Assembly (NCBI GenBank): GCA_023430975.1
Contig: JAEYYB010000078.1
Span: 54,640-118,639, forward strand
Direction: 5' to 3'
Origin: Bacillota bacterium
GTDB lineage: Bacteria > Bacillota > Clostridia > Acetivibrionales > DSM-2933
DNA length: 64,000 bases
This document shows, in pieces, positions 32,583 through 41,098 of the stretch. The position numbers and the translations under genes were made by a program. Position 1 is the stretch's first letter, and each line of letters begins with the position of its first letter. The notes below the pieces were generated by a model. The model saw only the letters and a list, made by a program, of their open reading frames with translations. It had not been told where the DNA came from and did no database searches.

Positions 32583-34190
32583 TTACTCTTTTATCATGGA
32601 TAATATCTGTTTCGGGAAGAATCTTTTAACTCTAGAGGGAATAATTTCAAGATCCGATTTGTTAAGGCCTTTTATATAAGCAAGAACCGTAAAATACACT
32701 ATACCGCCTATGATTATTGAAAGAAATAATAATATAGCATTAATAATATATGATTCACCTAGAAAAGATAATACAAAACTCAAACTGTAATGGAACACAA
32801 ATACAATGACCCCCATAATGATAGATGAAAACGCTGGCTTAAGTATAATACCGGCCTTAAATCCAGCATTCAATGTTCTTTTCATTAATATTGCATTTAA
32901 TATTATAGGTATAATAAATCCGACCATGGATCCAATTATCGCACCTAAAATATTAATTTCCGGAATAGCAATAAGAAAATAATTAGTAACAACCTTCCCA
33001 ACAATGCCTATTACCATAAAAAAAGTAGTTGTATATAGTTTTCCTGCTCCCTGGAGAATGGATGACTGGATTTGCACAATTGCCATTAAAATTAGAATAA
33101 AAGAACCGTACTTCATCAGGTATTCACCCTGGCCATAATGCAGAAGCCTGAAAATTGGAAGGCTCAATACTGAGAAACCCACGGCAGAAGGCAATGCTAT
33201 AAGAAAGCATGACCTGAAAGCAAAATTAACTTTTTGCTCTATTTCAACACTATTCCTACGTGCTACAGCAGCGGAAACCGCTGGGAGTAAAGCCGTGGCA
33301 AGTGCCACTGTAATTGCTATTGGAGCATTTAAAAGCTGCTGGTACTTCAGAAGAAAACCAAACATCGCTGATGCCTTAGCTTCCACAAATCCAGAATCAA
33401 GGAGCCTGCTCTTGGTATTCCAAACATCAACAAGGTTCCCTGCATATTGCATACCTACACACAACGTTATTGGAAGGCTGTAGTTGACAACTTTATTAAC
33501 AAGTTGCTTATATTTGAATCTTTTAACTCTAACACCAATCTCTATTTCGGGCATCTTATACCTGTCTTTTTTCTTTTGATAACCGATCAAAAACACAGCA
33601 GCACAAAGTGCACCTAAAAGAGTACCTATAGCACCTCCTGCACAAGCCCATTCCATGCCGTGCTTTAAGAAAAGTGCTGCCAATATGACAGTAAATATAG
33701 CATTTATTACTTGCTCAATTATTTGGGACACCGCAGTTGGAGTCATATTTCCCCTTCCCTGAAAATATCCCCTGTAAGCAGATGACACCGCAGTAATAAT
33801 TATAGACGGTGCAAGCCACATTATTGAAAGTGCAGCACTTCTAAAATTCATAATATCAGCAACAAAATGTGCAAACACAACTGTAAGAACAGACATAATT
33901 AACCCTACGACCAGCATCATAAATCTGGCTATTTTAAAACTACGTATGGCATCCTTATGATTATCAAGTGCTGTAAGCTCTGAGACAAGTTTAGAAATAG
34001 CTACAGGTATTCCTGAGTTAGCCAGAACATATATGAAGACATAAACCTGATATGCTGCACCATATATACCATAGCCCTCATCCCCTATAATTGCAATCAG
34101 GAATGGTATATAAAGCAATGAAAGTATCTTAGTAATTATTCCTGCTGCCGATAGTATTGCAAAACCCTTCGCTAAAGACTGCTGCTTCAT
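32583..34190 (-). CDS. SpoVB/MurJ-like polysaccharide or lipid-linked precursor flippase
   Basis: 535 residues with about 14 hydrophobic helices, MATE/MOP superfamily. Motifs such as AGIITKILSLLYIPFLIAIIGDEGYGIYGAAY, SGIPVAISKLVSEL, SAAYRGYFQGRGNMTPTAVSQIIEQ and CVGMQYAGNLVDVW match the SpoVB branch found in spore formers. In Bacillus, SpoVB-like proteins move peptidoglycan precursors or other undecaprenyl-linked material. RBS AAAAGGGGAT. It stands alone, so its specific cargo cannot be told; vegetative and sporulation versions look alike. Confidence 0.87.
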   Translation of the reverse strand: MKQQSLAKGFAILSAAGIITKILSLLYIPFLIAIIGDEGYGIYGAAYQVYVFIYVLANSGIPVAISKLVSELTALDNHKDAIRSFKIARFMMLVVGLIMSVLTVVFAHFVADIMNFRSAALSIMWLAPSIIITAVSSAYRGYFQGRGNMTPTAVSQIIEQVINAIFTVILAALFLKHGMEWACAGGAIGTLLGALCAAVFLIGYQKKKDRYKMPEIEIGVRVKRFKYKQLVNKVVNYSLPITLCVGMQYAGNLVDVWNTKSRLLDSGFVEAKASAMFGFLLKYQQLLNAPIAITVALATALLPAVSAAVARRNSVEIEQKVNFAFRSCFLIALPSAVGFSVLSLPIFRLLHYGQGEYLMKYGSFILILMAIVQIQSSILQGAGKLYTTTFFMVIGIVGKVVTNYFLIAIPEINILGAIIGSMVGFIIPIILNAILMKRTLNAGFKAGIILKPAFSSIIMGVIVFVFHYSLSFVLSFLGESYIINAILLFLSIIIGGIVYFTVLAYIKGLNKSDLEIIPSRVKRFFPKQILSMIKE

Positions 34191-34225
34191 TCTATCCCCT
34201 TTTGTATAGCCTAATATTATCTATA

Positions 34226-34373
34226 ATATGTAAAACAATATAAATTTATTAAGGAGATTTCAAAAATTTCCTTGGTCAATTTTTACGGTAAAGACCAGTA
34301 AAATCAATATTTTTGAAATCTCCAGACAATCAGTTATGTTTTAGTTATTACTAGTTCAAAGTGTTTTACATAT
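34226..34373. repeat. Nested palindromic element (family E)
   Basis: Outer arms ATATGTAAAAC (34226-34236)/GTTTTACATAT (34363-34373), inner perfect 15-bp arms GGAGATTTCAAAAAT (34253-34267)/ATTTTTGAAATCTCC (34309-34323), and a TTGGTC..GACCAG centre. A fragment is found at about 45801-45832 (AAAATTGACCAAGGAAAC, TTTGAAATCTC). No gene lies within it. Confidence 0.6.
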
Positions 34374-34464
34374 TGTACTATTTGATTTTAACACTAAATT
34401 TAGATTTGTAAAACATTATTTTCATCTTCAACAGATTCCTATCTTCTACCGCTACACAACGACT

Positions 34465-37326
34465 CTATACAGCCTCACTTTCAAGGTTAGCTCCTGAGAA
34501 CTGGCTGTTATAGAGGTCTGCATAGAAGCCACCCTTTGCCAATAGCTCCTTGTGGTTACCCATTTCAATTATGGTTCCCTTATTCATAACAAGTATCAAT
34601 TCAGCATCACGGATGGTTGAAAGCCTGTGAGCTATAACAAAGCTTGTTCTGCCTTCCATAAGGTTTGCCATTGCCTTTTGTATCAATACTTCTGTTCTGG
34701 TATCGACACTGCTGGTCGCCTCATCGAGAATCAAAATTGCAGGATCTGCAAGTATGGCACGAGCTATAGTAAGAAGCTGTTTTTGTCCCTGTGAAATATT
34801 TGTACCTTCTTCATTAAGCACAGTATTATAACCTTCCGGCAGTGTCCTTATGAAGTGATCTGCATGTGCCGCTTTTGCTGCACGGACTATCCCTTCCATA
34901 GTCGCATTTTCTTTTCCATACGCTATATTGTCTTTTATCGTTCCATTGAAAAGCCATGTGTCCTGCAGAACCATACCAAACATTTTACGAAGTTCGCTGC
35001 GTTTTATGTTTACTATATTGATGTCATCAATGCTGACTTCACCTGCATTTAATTCGTAGAAACGCATGAGAAGGTTAACAAGGGTAGTTTTCCCGGCTCC
35101 TGTAGGGCCGACAATAGCAATTGTATGTCCTTGCTTCACATCAAGGTTCATGTTTTCAATAAGAGGTACATCCTCCTTGTAACGGAAATCTACGTTCTTA
35201 AACTTTACTTCACCTTTTGGATTATCTAATACAACAGCATCCTTGCCGTCAGGAATTTCTTCCTCTTCATCAAGAATTTCAAATACACGTTCTGAACATG
35301 CTATTGTAGACTGTATGATGTTGGCAATGTTGGCTGTCTGAACTATAGGCATTGTAAATTGTCTGGAGTATTGTATAAATGCCAGAATATCACCCAAGCC
35401 AAGAATGCTCCTTGTAATCCATATACCTCCTACGATGCTTATACCGACATATCCTATGTTGCTTATGAAGTTCATAAGAGGGAACATGATACCTGATACA
35501 AATTGTGCTTTCCAACCAGCACTATTCAGCTTAACATTTATCTCTTCAAACTTTTCTATAGAGTCCTTTTCGCGTCCAAATGCTTTAACTATTTTATGAC
35601 CGGTATACATTTCCTCAACATGCCCGCTGAGCTCTCCAAGCTCTTTCTGTTGTGCAGCAAAATATTTCTGTGATTTCTTTGCAATCATTGCTGTAGCAAT
35701 TACATAAAGTGGAAGGGTTGCCAGTACAATCAGAGTGAGCACACCACTTATAGTAAACATCATTATAATGTATCCAATAATGGTAATAACGGAAGTAATA
35801 ATCTGCGTCAAACTTTGCTGTAATGTTGTCGATATTGTATCTATATCATTAGTCACACGACTTAATATATCACCATGAGGATGCATGTCAAAATATTTCA
35901 AAGGCAGTCTGTTAAGCTTATTGTCCACTTCTCTTCTTAAATCTCGAACGGTCTTCTGTGCAACACCAGACATTACAAGCCCCATTATTACACTGAATAA
36001 TGAACTTATAATATAAATGCCTATTAGTATCAATGCAATCATTCCAATATAGCGGAAGTCATATTCGCCATTGGTTTCCCTTATGGCTCTTATTGCTCCT
36101 TTTACCTGGTCATCAGTAAATTTCATTTCTTTACTCGCATCTTCTTTTGAGCCGTTATCAATAGAATCTTTGAACATAAAATAATATATAACAGGTGCTT
36201 TTTTACCCAAATCAGTTATTTTCTGAACTGTATCAGCTTTCTGGTCTCCATTTTTAAGTTCACCCAAATTTGGCAGCTTTAAAAATTCCTGTATTGCTGC
36301 AACTGATTTTTCATCAAGCTGCTGTTCATTTTGAGTAGCCTTTTTATCATCCTGCTGGTTGTCTTTAGGCATTGCACTTGACATTTCTGTCATTTTTTTA
36401 ATGATTTCCGCTTTTTTATCAGCACTTGCGGCAGTATTGATCATAGGAAGCATAATAAAATCCTTTAAGGACGCCATCATTTTAGGATCAATTTGCTGAT
36501 TTTGCTGAGAACTCTGCTCCGTATTCGGCATTTTGCCAAGTATATCTATTAAATCCGCAACTGTGTTATTCTTCTTTTCTAAATCACTTATAGAATCAAT
36601 ATTAGGGAGTTTCAATAATTCCAAAGCAGTGCTTAAGTTCTCGGTACTTATCTGTTGACCGTTCTCATTGGCATTCTGCTCTAAATTAGGTATTTTAGCC
36701 AAGAGGCCAAACATCTTTGTAATCACATCCACCTTTTTTTGTGGATCAGTGATTGTATCTATCATTGGAAGCTTCATAAGTTCCTGTGTTGCACCAATGG
36801 CAGCAGGGCCCATTTGACGTGCTTGAGCTCTAATTGCAGCAGCATTTGCTCCTGGTTTCATCGCAGCAGCTTGCATTTGCTGCAACTGGTTCACCATCTT
36901 TTTTTGCATTTCTGCCATTTGAGTCTCAATCTGATTTACTGCTTTTTTCTGTACGTCTGCCATTTGCTTGTGAATCTGATCTGCTGCCTTAAGTTGTGCC
37001 TCAGACATCATTTTATCAATGTTTTTGAATCCTTCTTTTTGTCCATCCCCAATTTTAGAAAGCATCATCCTTGCCATATAACCATCCTGAAGCTTATTAG
37101 TTGCCTTAGCAGTTATTTTTGGAGCAACTATGGAAAAAGTTGTGCTTAAAATGGCAAAAACCAATACAATAATTAAATTAATCCTATGGGGTTTCAAATA
37201 TGATACAAGTCTCTTGAAAGACCCTTTAAAATTTTGGGCTTTCTCTACAGGCATTCCGAAGCCGCCGCCCATGGGTCCACCGCTTCTCTTCTGCATAGGT
37301 TTATTGTTTATTTTTTGTTCACTCAT
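34465..37326 (-). CDS. ABC exporter half (consensus site) with ~340-residue repeated extracellular insertion
   Basis: 953 residues; ordinary halves are about 580-620. Helix 1 is at about 50-68, but helix 2 comes only at about 427-447. The loop between, outside the membrane in type IV exporters, has a Met/Gln-rich coiled-coil part (110-160) and four diverged repeats starting near 180, 234, 287 and 345 (ELMKLPMID, ELLKLPNID, DFIMLPMIN, EFLKLPNLG), about 54 residues apart. The ATPase domain has GPTGAGKTT, ISQGQKQLL, ILILDEATSS (catalytic Glu) and IAHRLST (His switch), so this half holds a working Walker B site; its signature ISQGQ is not LSGGQ. The start overlaps the partner's stop (ATGA). The cargo is unknown; MarR control suggests toxic compounds. 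Confidence 0.9.
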   Translation of the reverse strand: MSEQKINNKPMQKRSGGPMGGGFGMPVEKAQNFKGSFKRLVSYLKPHRINLIIVLVFAILSTTFSIVAPKITAKATNKLQDGYMARMMLSKIGDGQKEGFKNIDKMMSEAQLKAADQIHKQMADVQKKAVNQIETQMAEMQKKMVNQLQQMQAAAMKPGANAAAIRAQARQMGPAAIGATQELMKLPMIDTITDPQKKVDVITKMFGLLAKIPNLEQNANENGQQISTENLSTALELLKLPNIDSISDLEKKNNTVADLIDILGKMPNTEQSSQQNQQIDPKMMASLKDFIMLPMINTAASADKKAEIIKKMTEMSSAMPKDNQQDDKKATQNEQQLDEKSVAAIQEFLKLPNLGELKNGDQKADTVQKITDLGKKAPVIYYFMFKDSIDNGSKEDASKEMKFTDDQVKGAIRAIRETNGEYDFRYIGMIALILIGIYIISSLFSVIMGLVMSGVAQKTVRDLRREVDNKLNRLPLKYFDMHPHGDILSRVTNDIDTISTTLQQSLTQIITSVITIIGYIIMMFTISGVLTLIVLATLPLYVIATAMIAKKSQKYFAAQQKELGELSGHVEEMYTGHKIVKAFGREKDSIEKFEEINVKLNSAGWKAQFVSGIMFPLMNFISNIGYVGISIVGGIWITRSILGLGDILAFIQYSRQFTMPIVQTANIANIIQSTIACSERVFEILDEEEEIPDGKDAVVLDNPKGEVKFKNVDFRYKEDVPLIENMNLDVKQGHTIAIVGPTGAGKTTLVNLLMRFYELNAGEVSIDDINIVNIKRSELRKMFGMVLQDTWLFNGTIKDNIAYGKENATMEGIVRAAKAAHADHFIRTLPEGYNTVLNEEGTNISQGQKQLLTIARAILADPAILILDEATSSVDTRTEVLIQKAMANLMEGRTSFVIAHRLSTIRDAELILVMNKGTIIEMGNHKELLAKGGFYADLYNSQFSGANLESEAV

Positions 37327-39050
37327 GCTATTTCCTCCTCTGAAAGCTGTGAGGATACAATTTCACGGTATACATCACATGTATTTAGCAGCTCCTTATG
37401 AGTCCCCATTCCGGCAATTTTTCCTTCATTCATAACAATAATCCTGTCTGCATCCATAACAGTTCCTACTCTCTGTGCAACAATAATTACTGTTGATTCA
37501 GCTATTTCATTTTTTAATGCTGCTCTAAGCTTCGCATCTGTTTTGAAATCCAGGGCAGAGAAGCTATCATCAAAAACATATATTTCAGGCTTTCTCACAA
37601 GTGCACGGGCTATTGAAAGACGCTGTTTCTGTCCACCCGATACATTAGTACCACCTTGGGCGATTTCATGATTATAGCCACCATCCATACCATTTATAAA
37701 CTCAGCTGCCTGTGCTATTTCAGCAGCATGTTTAATTTCGTCATCTGTCGCACCATCATTACCAAATTTAATATTGTCTTTTATTATTCCGGAAAACAGA
37801 ACAGCCTTCTGTGGTACAAAACCTATCTTTGCACGAAGGTTTTCCTGCGACATATCCCTTACGTCCACCCCATCTATAATAATACTTCCGCTGTCAACAT
37901 CATAAAACCTTGGAATAAGATTTATCAATGTAGATTTACCAGCACCCGTACTTCCTATAATAGCCGTAATCTCTCCAGGCTTTGCTGAAAAAGATATATT
38001 TTTTAAAGCAGGCTCTTCTGCACCATGATAACTAAAAGTTACATCCCTAAACTCTATGTAACCTTTTCCTGAATAAGAATCTTTTATATTTTTAGGATCA
38101 ACAATTTCAGAAACAGTATCAAGCACTTCATTAATTCTTACTGCTGCCGCCTGGGCACGAGGTACCATAATATACATCATTGAAAGCATCAGCATTGAAA
38201 ACATGATCTGCATCGCATACTGCGTAAATGCTGATAATTGCCCCAAATCCAAACTACCTTCACTTATACGTATTCCACCAAACCAGAGAATAGCCAGGGA
38301 AGTGAAATTCATTATAAGCATTATTGCAGGCATCATAAAAGCCATAATCCTATTGACTTTTATATAGTTTTCTGTAAGGTCAACATTAGCCTCATCAAAG
38401 CGTTTTGATTCACGTTCCACTGTATTGAATGCACGAATTACCCTTATACCTGTAAGCTTTTCGCGTAAAATAAGATTAATTCTATCAATCTTTACCTGAA
38501 CCATTTTAAAAAACGGCATCACTTTTGTGGCAATCAATCCAATAACAATTCCTAGCAGTGGTATTGCAACCGCAAGTACGAGAGTTAAAGGTTTATCCCT
38601 TCTCATAGCAAGAATAATCCCGCCTATTGCCATCATAGGTGCGGCAATCATCATACGCATTATTAATATTGTAACCATTTGAATCTGGTTAATATCATTT
38701 GTAGTTCTTGTTATAAGAGTTGCTGTACCTATTTTATCGAACTCATGTAGTGAGAAGCTCTCTACTCTTTTAAAAACTTTACTTCTTAAAATAGTCCCCA
38801 ACCCGACTGCTGCTTTTGAAGACAAAAAGCTGGCAATAATGGCACAAATAACGCCGCCTGCTGCAACTAAAAGCATTAATCCGCCAATTTGCAAAATCTT
38901 ATCTGTATCGCCCTGCATAACGCCTTTATTAATAATATCCGACATTAATGTTGGAAGATAAAGATCTCCTAATGTTTGCAAAAACACAAAGAGGAACACC
39001 CCGATTACCATAGCAGTAAAGGGTTTTAGAAATCTGTACAATCTAATCAC
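37323..39050 (-). CDS. ABC exporter half with degenerate ATP site
   Basis: 575 residues, GTG start behind AAAAGGAG. Six helices with an ordinary short loop, then an ATPase with GSTGAGKST and canonical VSGGQKQRL, but Walker B reads VFDDSFSALD, with Asp in place of the catalytic Glu, and the switch region reads IVAQRVG with Gln in place of His. Together with the next gene's intact site this is the known pattern of asymmetric heterodimers such as TM287/TM288. Expected to drive drug or lipid export with the 953-residue partner. It follows the MarR-type regulator. Confidence 0.94.
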   Translation of the reverse strand: MIRLYRFLKPFTAMVIGVFLFVFLQTLGDLYLPTLMSDIINKGVMQGDTDKILQIGGLMLLVAAGGVICAIIASFLSSKAAVGLGTILRSKVFKRVESFSLHEFDKIGTATLITRTTNDINQIQMVTILIMRMMIAAPMMAIGGIILAMRRDKPLTLVLAVAIPLLGIVIGLIATKVMPFFKMVQVKIDRINLILREKLTGIRVIRAFNTVERESKRFDEANVDLTENYIKVNRIMAFMMPAIMLIMNFTSLAILWFGGIRISEGSLDLGQLSAFTQYAMQIMFSMLMLSMMYIMVPRAQAAAVRINEVLDTVSEIVDPKNIKDSYSGKGYIEFRDVTFSYHGAEEPALKNISFSAKPGEITAIIGSTGAGKSTLINLIPRFYDVDSGSIIIDGVDVRDMSQENLRAKIGFVPQKAVLFSGIIKDNIKFGNDGATDDEIKHAAEIAQAAEFINGMDGGYNHEIAQGGTNVSGGQKQRLSIARALVRKPEIYVFDDSFSALDFKTDAKLRAALKNEIAESTVIIVAQRVGTVMDADRIIVMNEGKIAGMGTHKELLNTCDVYREIVSSQLSEEEIA

Positions 39051-39179
39051 TGTGGTTCAACTCCTTTTATTAAATAAAAATCATTGCTATATAAAATTTA
39101 ATAGATTTTTATATAAATGATTCTTTTTAGTACGCAAAATTCGCTATAAATGAATAACAAGTAAAATTCAGTGTAAATT

Positions 39180-39611
39180 TTAATCTTTTATCATTTTTAT
39201 TAAAATACTTTCCATTTCGTCTACCAATTCATTAAGCTTATTTATTTCCTCATCACTTAACATATCAAACTTTTTAACAATTACTTCCTTAATCTTTATT
39301 TTATGCTTCTCAAGCACATTTTTTCCTTTTTCAGTAATTTTAAGAATAATCACTCTCCTATCATTAGGGTCATATGTTCTCTCAATAAGATTTTCTTCTA
39401 TAAGTTTATCTGCCATAACTGTAAGATTAGGTTTTGAAATCATAATCTTCCTGCTGTAATAACTCATTGTATTGCAATCATGGTTATGAATAATTTGTAA
39501 AAGTCCAAATTTTTGCTTTGAAATAATAGAAGCAGGGATATCCTTCATAAGTTTTTTGTAAATAAGAGGAAAAAAGACGAGAAACTTCTCGACCAACTTT
39601 TCCCTTTCCAT
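39180..39611 (-). CDS. MarR family transcriptional regulator
   Basis: 143 residues from ATG 39611 (MEREKLVEKFLVFFPLIYKK), with GGGAGGTG upstream; 21 extra in-frame codons above it lack a ribosome site. The winged helix has SYYSRKIMISKPNLTVMADKLIEENLIERTYDPNDRRVIILKITEKG (DxRxxxxxLT type), and dimer helices lie at both ends. It heads the operon with the two ABC halves. Proteins of this kind repress and lose DNA on binding phenolic or drug-like ligands; whether it represses here is inferred from position. A palindrome upstream may be its operator. Confidence 0.92.
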   Translation of the reverse strand: MEREKLVEKFLVFFPLIYKKLMKDIPASIISKQKFGLLQIIHNHDCNTMSYYSRKIMISKPNLTVMADKLIEENLIERTYDPNDRRVIILKITEKGKNVLEKHKIKIKEVIVKKFDMLSDEEINKLNELVDEMESILIKMIKD

Positions 39612-39684
39612 TCCTTTCACCTCCCATGAACAAAATCGTATACACCACAATTCCCTGTATAAAATTAAAATCAAAACATTATTA

Positions 39685-39697
39685 CAATTAATAATTG
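39685..39697. promoter_or_regulatory. Candidate MarR operator
   Basis: CAATTA-A-TAATTG is a perfect 13-bp palindrome 74 bases upstream of the marR-type gene start, beside a -35-like TTGCAA. It suits an autoregulator but is not proved. Confidence 0.4.
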
Positions 39698-39780
39698 TTA
39701 TGATTAATAACTATTGCAAATTATAATACTTATTAATCATAATTTCAACTTTTTTTATAAAAGTGAGTTTAAGAAGCCAA

Positions 39781-39848
39781 AATAAGCTATCCTTAGTCCT
39801 TTATATTTGATAATATTTTTTAACATAAAGGGCTGAAGATAGCTTATT
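39781..39848 (-). terminator. Long hairpin after the YhhN gene
   Basis: AATAAGCTATCCTTAGTCC and GGCTGAAGATAGCTTATT are the two arms of a ~24-bp stem with three G-U or mismatched pairs. It follows the YhhN gene on the minus strand and ends in AT-rich DNA; the T run is weak. Confidence 0.6.
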
Positions 39849-39907
39849 AATAATTTATTATGTATAATAAAACCATATATTAAAATATTACCACTTTTTA
39901 ACATAAC

Positions 39908-40588
39908 TTATGTTTTCTTTCTATTAACTAGTAGATTTTTACTATATACAATCCCTCCGATTGCAATGACATATGTAATCCAAACAAAGTTAACCTTATA
40001 AGGAACATGTTTACCGGCAATATCCGCAATACCTGCAACAAAATCAGATACCACAAATACCAAACTTCCTATTGCAGTAAAGATATACCTTCTATCACTG
40101 TAGAATAACGACACCCCTGATGCTGCCATTACCGACAGCCAGATACCATAACCCAATGCTATAAAAATAAGAGGCTCGGAATTTTTCCCAGGCTCGAAGA
40201 ATATCCACCATGCTATGGTCACCATGATACTGTAAATTATCGTTCCTACGACAAAGCTTATATTAATAAAGGGCTTTTTTAATTCCTTCGATGTCTTAAC
40301 AAAACATAAAATGGTGACTGCCTGTGCTACAAAGTAAATCCCCATACCCACCATAAATCCAAATGGTAGAATATTTGCCAATACCAAATTTCCGATTAAA
40401 TAAATACCTGTAACAAATACAATAATTTTTGCATATATACTTCTATCAAGTATAGCCTGAATTAAGGCCATAACAACAAAGGATATACTTACTATTATGG
40501 AAACGCTTGTCGGAACAGTCTGTCCGCCTGTATAAACTATTCCACCTATAAGAAATAAAAATTGAAGTAAAAATATTATCCTATACAA
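39908..40588 (-). CDS. YhhN/TMEM86 family membrane protein (lysoplasmalogenase-like)
   Basis: 226 residues with about eight helices, TTG start behind GGGAGGTC. The pattern FMVGMGIYFVAQAVTILCFVKTSK, IALGYGIWLSVMAAS, SLFYSDRRYIFTAIGSLVFVVSDFVAGI fits YhhN/TMEM86. Members studied in animals and Legionella cleave the vinyl-ether bond of lysoplasmalogen, and clostridia make plasmalogens, so this activity is plausible. The Asp residues at about 149 and 165 (SDRRY, SDFVAG) are in the expected place. Identification is by helix pattern and motif, so moderate. Confidence 0.72.
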   Translation of the reverse strand: MYRIIFLLQFLFLIGGIVYTGGQTVPTSVSIIVSISFVVMALIQAILDRSIYAKIIVFVTGIYLIGNLVLANILPFGFMVGMGIYFVAQAVTILCFVKTSKELKKPFINISFVVGTIIYSIMVTIAWWIFFEPGKNSEPLIFIALGYGIWLSVMAASGVSLFYSDRRYIFTAIGSLVFVVSDFVAGIADIAGKHVPYKVNFVWITYVIAIGGIVYSKNLLVNRKKT

Positions 40589-40726
40589 AGTTGACCTCCC
40601 TCTATAATATTAAAGTATATGTAAACCGTACTAAATCAGGAATATTATACCACTATAGTTCCAAGCCTACAAGAACATAATCCCCTGTAATTATATAATC
40701 TACAATCTATATATTTTTCAATAATC

Positions 40727-40850
40727 ATCTTGCATTTTAATTATTGCAAGAAATTTTACTTCATTCATATGTTGCAAAAATTCATTTTTATAATTTAAAT
40801 GCATACAATTCAACTGCATTTCATCATGTAAAATCTTTTTCGTAACATAT
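40727..40850. repeat. Repeat family C, copy C2
   Basis: Matches C1 (3768-3900) in order: AATCATCTTGCATTTTAATTATTGCAA, TTCATTCATATGTTG, CAACTGCATTT, ATGTAAAATC and CGTAACATAT. Confidence 0.55.
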
Positions 40851-40903
40851 CTTGATTTTTGCCATAAGAAATTCCGTTGTAGAATTCATCTTATTTTTTA
40901 GAA

Positions 40904-40953
40904 AATAAAAAAACAGATAACCTGCTGATTAAAAATTACTCAGCTGGTTATCT
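40904..40953 (-). terminator. Terminator after argS
   Basis: On the minus strand AGATAACCAGCTGA pairs with TCAGCAGGTTATCT (one mismatch), followed by GTTTTTTTATTTT. Repeat B3 lies between it and argS. Confidence 0.8.
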
Positions 40954-41055
40954 ATATGAAAATTAAATAATCTTTTACATTTGTCTATCGCAAATTCCGT
41001 AAAAACCGTTCGTTATTTGCTCTGACAAATGTAAGATCATTAACACTTTTCATTT
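40953..41055. repeat. Palindromic repeat family B, copy B3
   Basis: TATATGAAAATT..CACTTTTCATTTA ends, TTACATTTGTC/GACAAATGTAA arms and GCAAAT/ATTTGC inner arms. Nearly identical over its centre to B2 and in the same orientation. It lies inside the 3' untranslated region of argS. Confidence 0.8.
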
Positions 41056-41098
41056 ATTTCATTCTTTAATTAATCCGGATTTATAGCCATACAAAATC

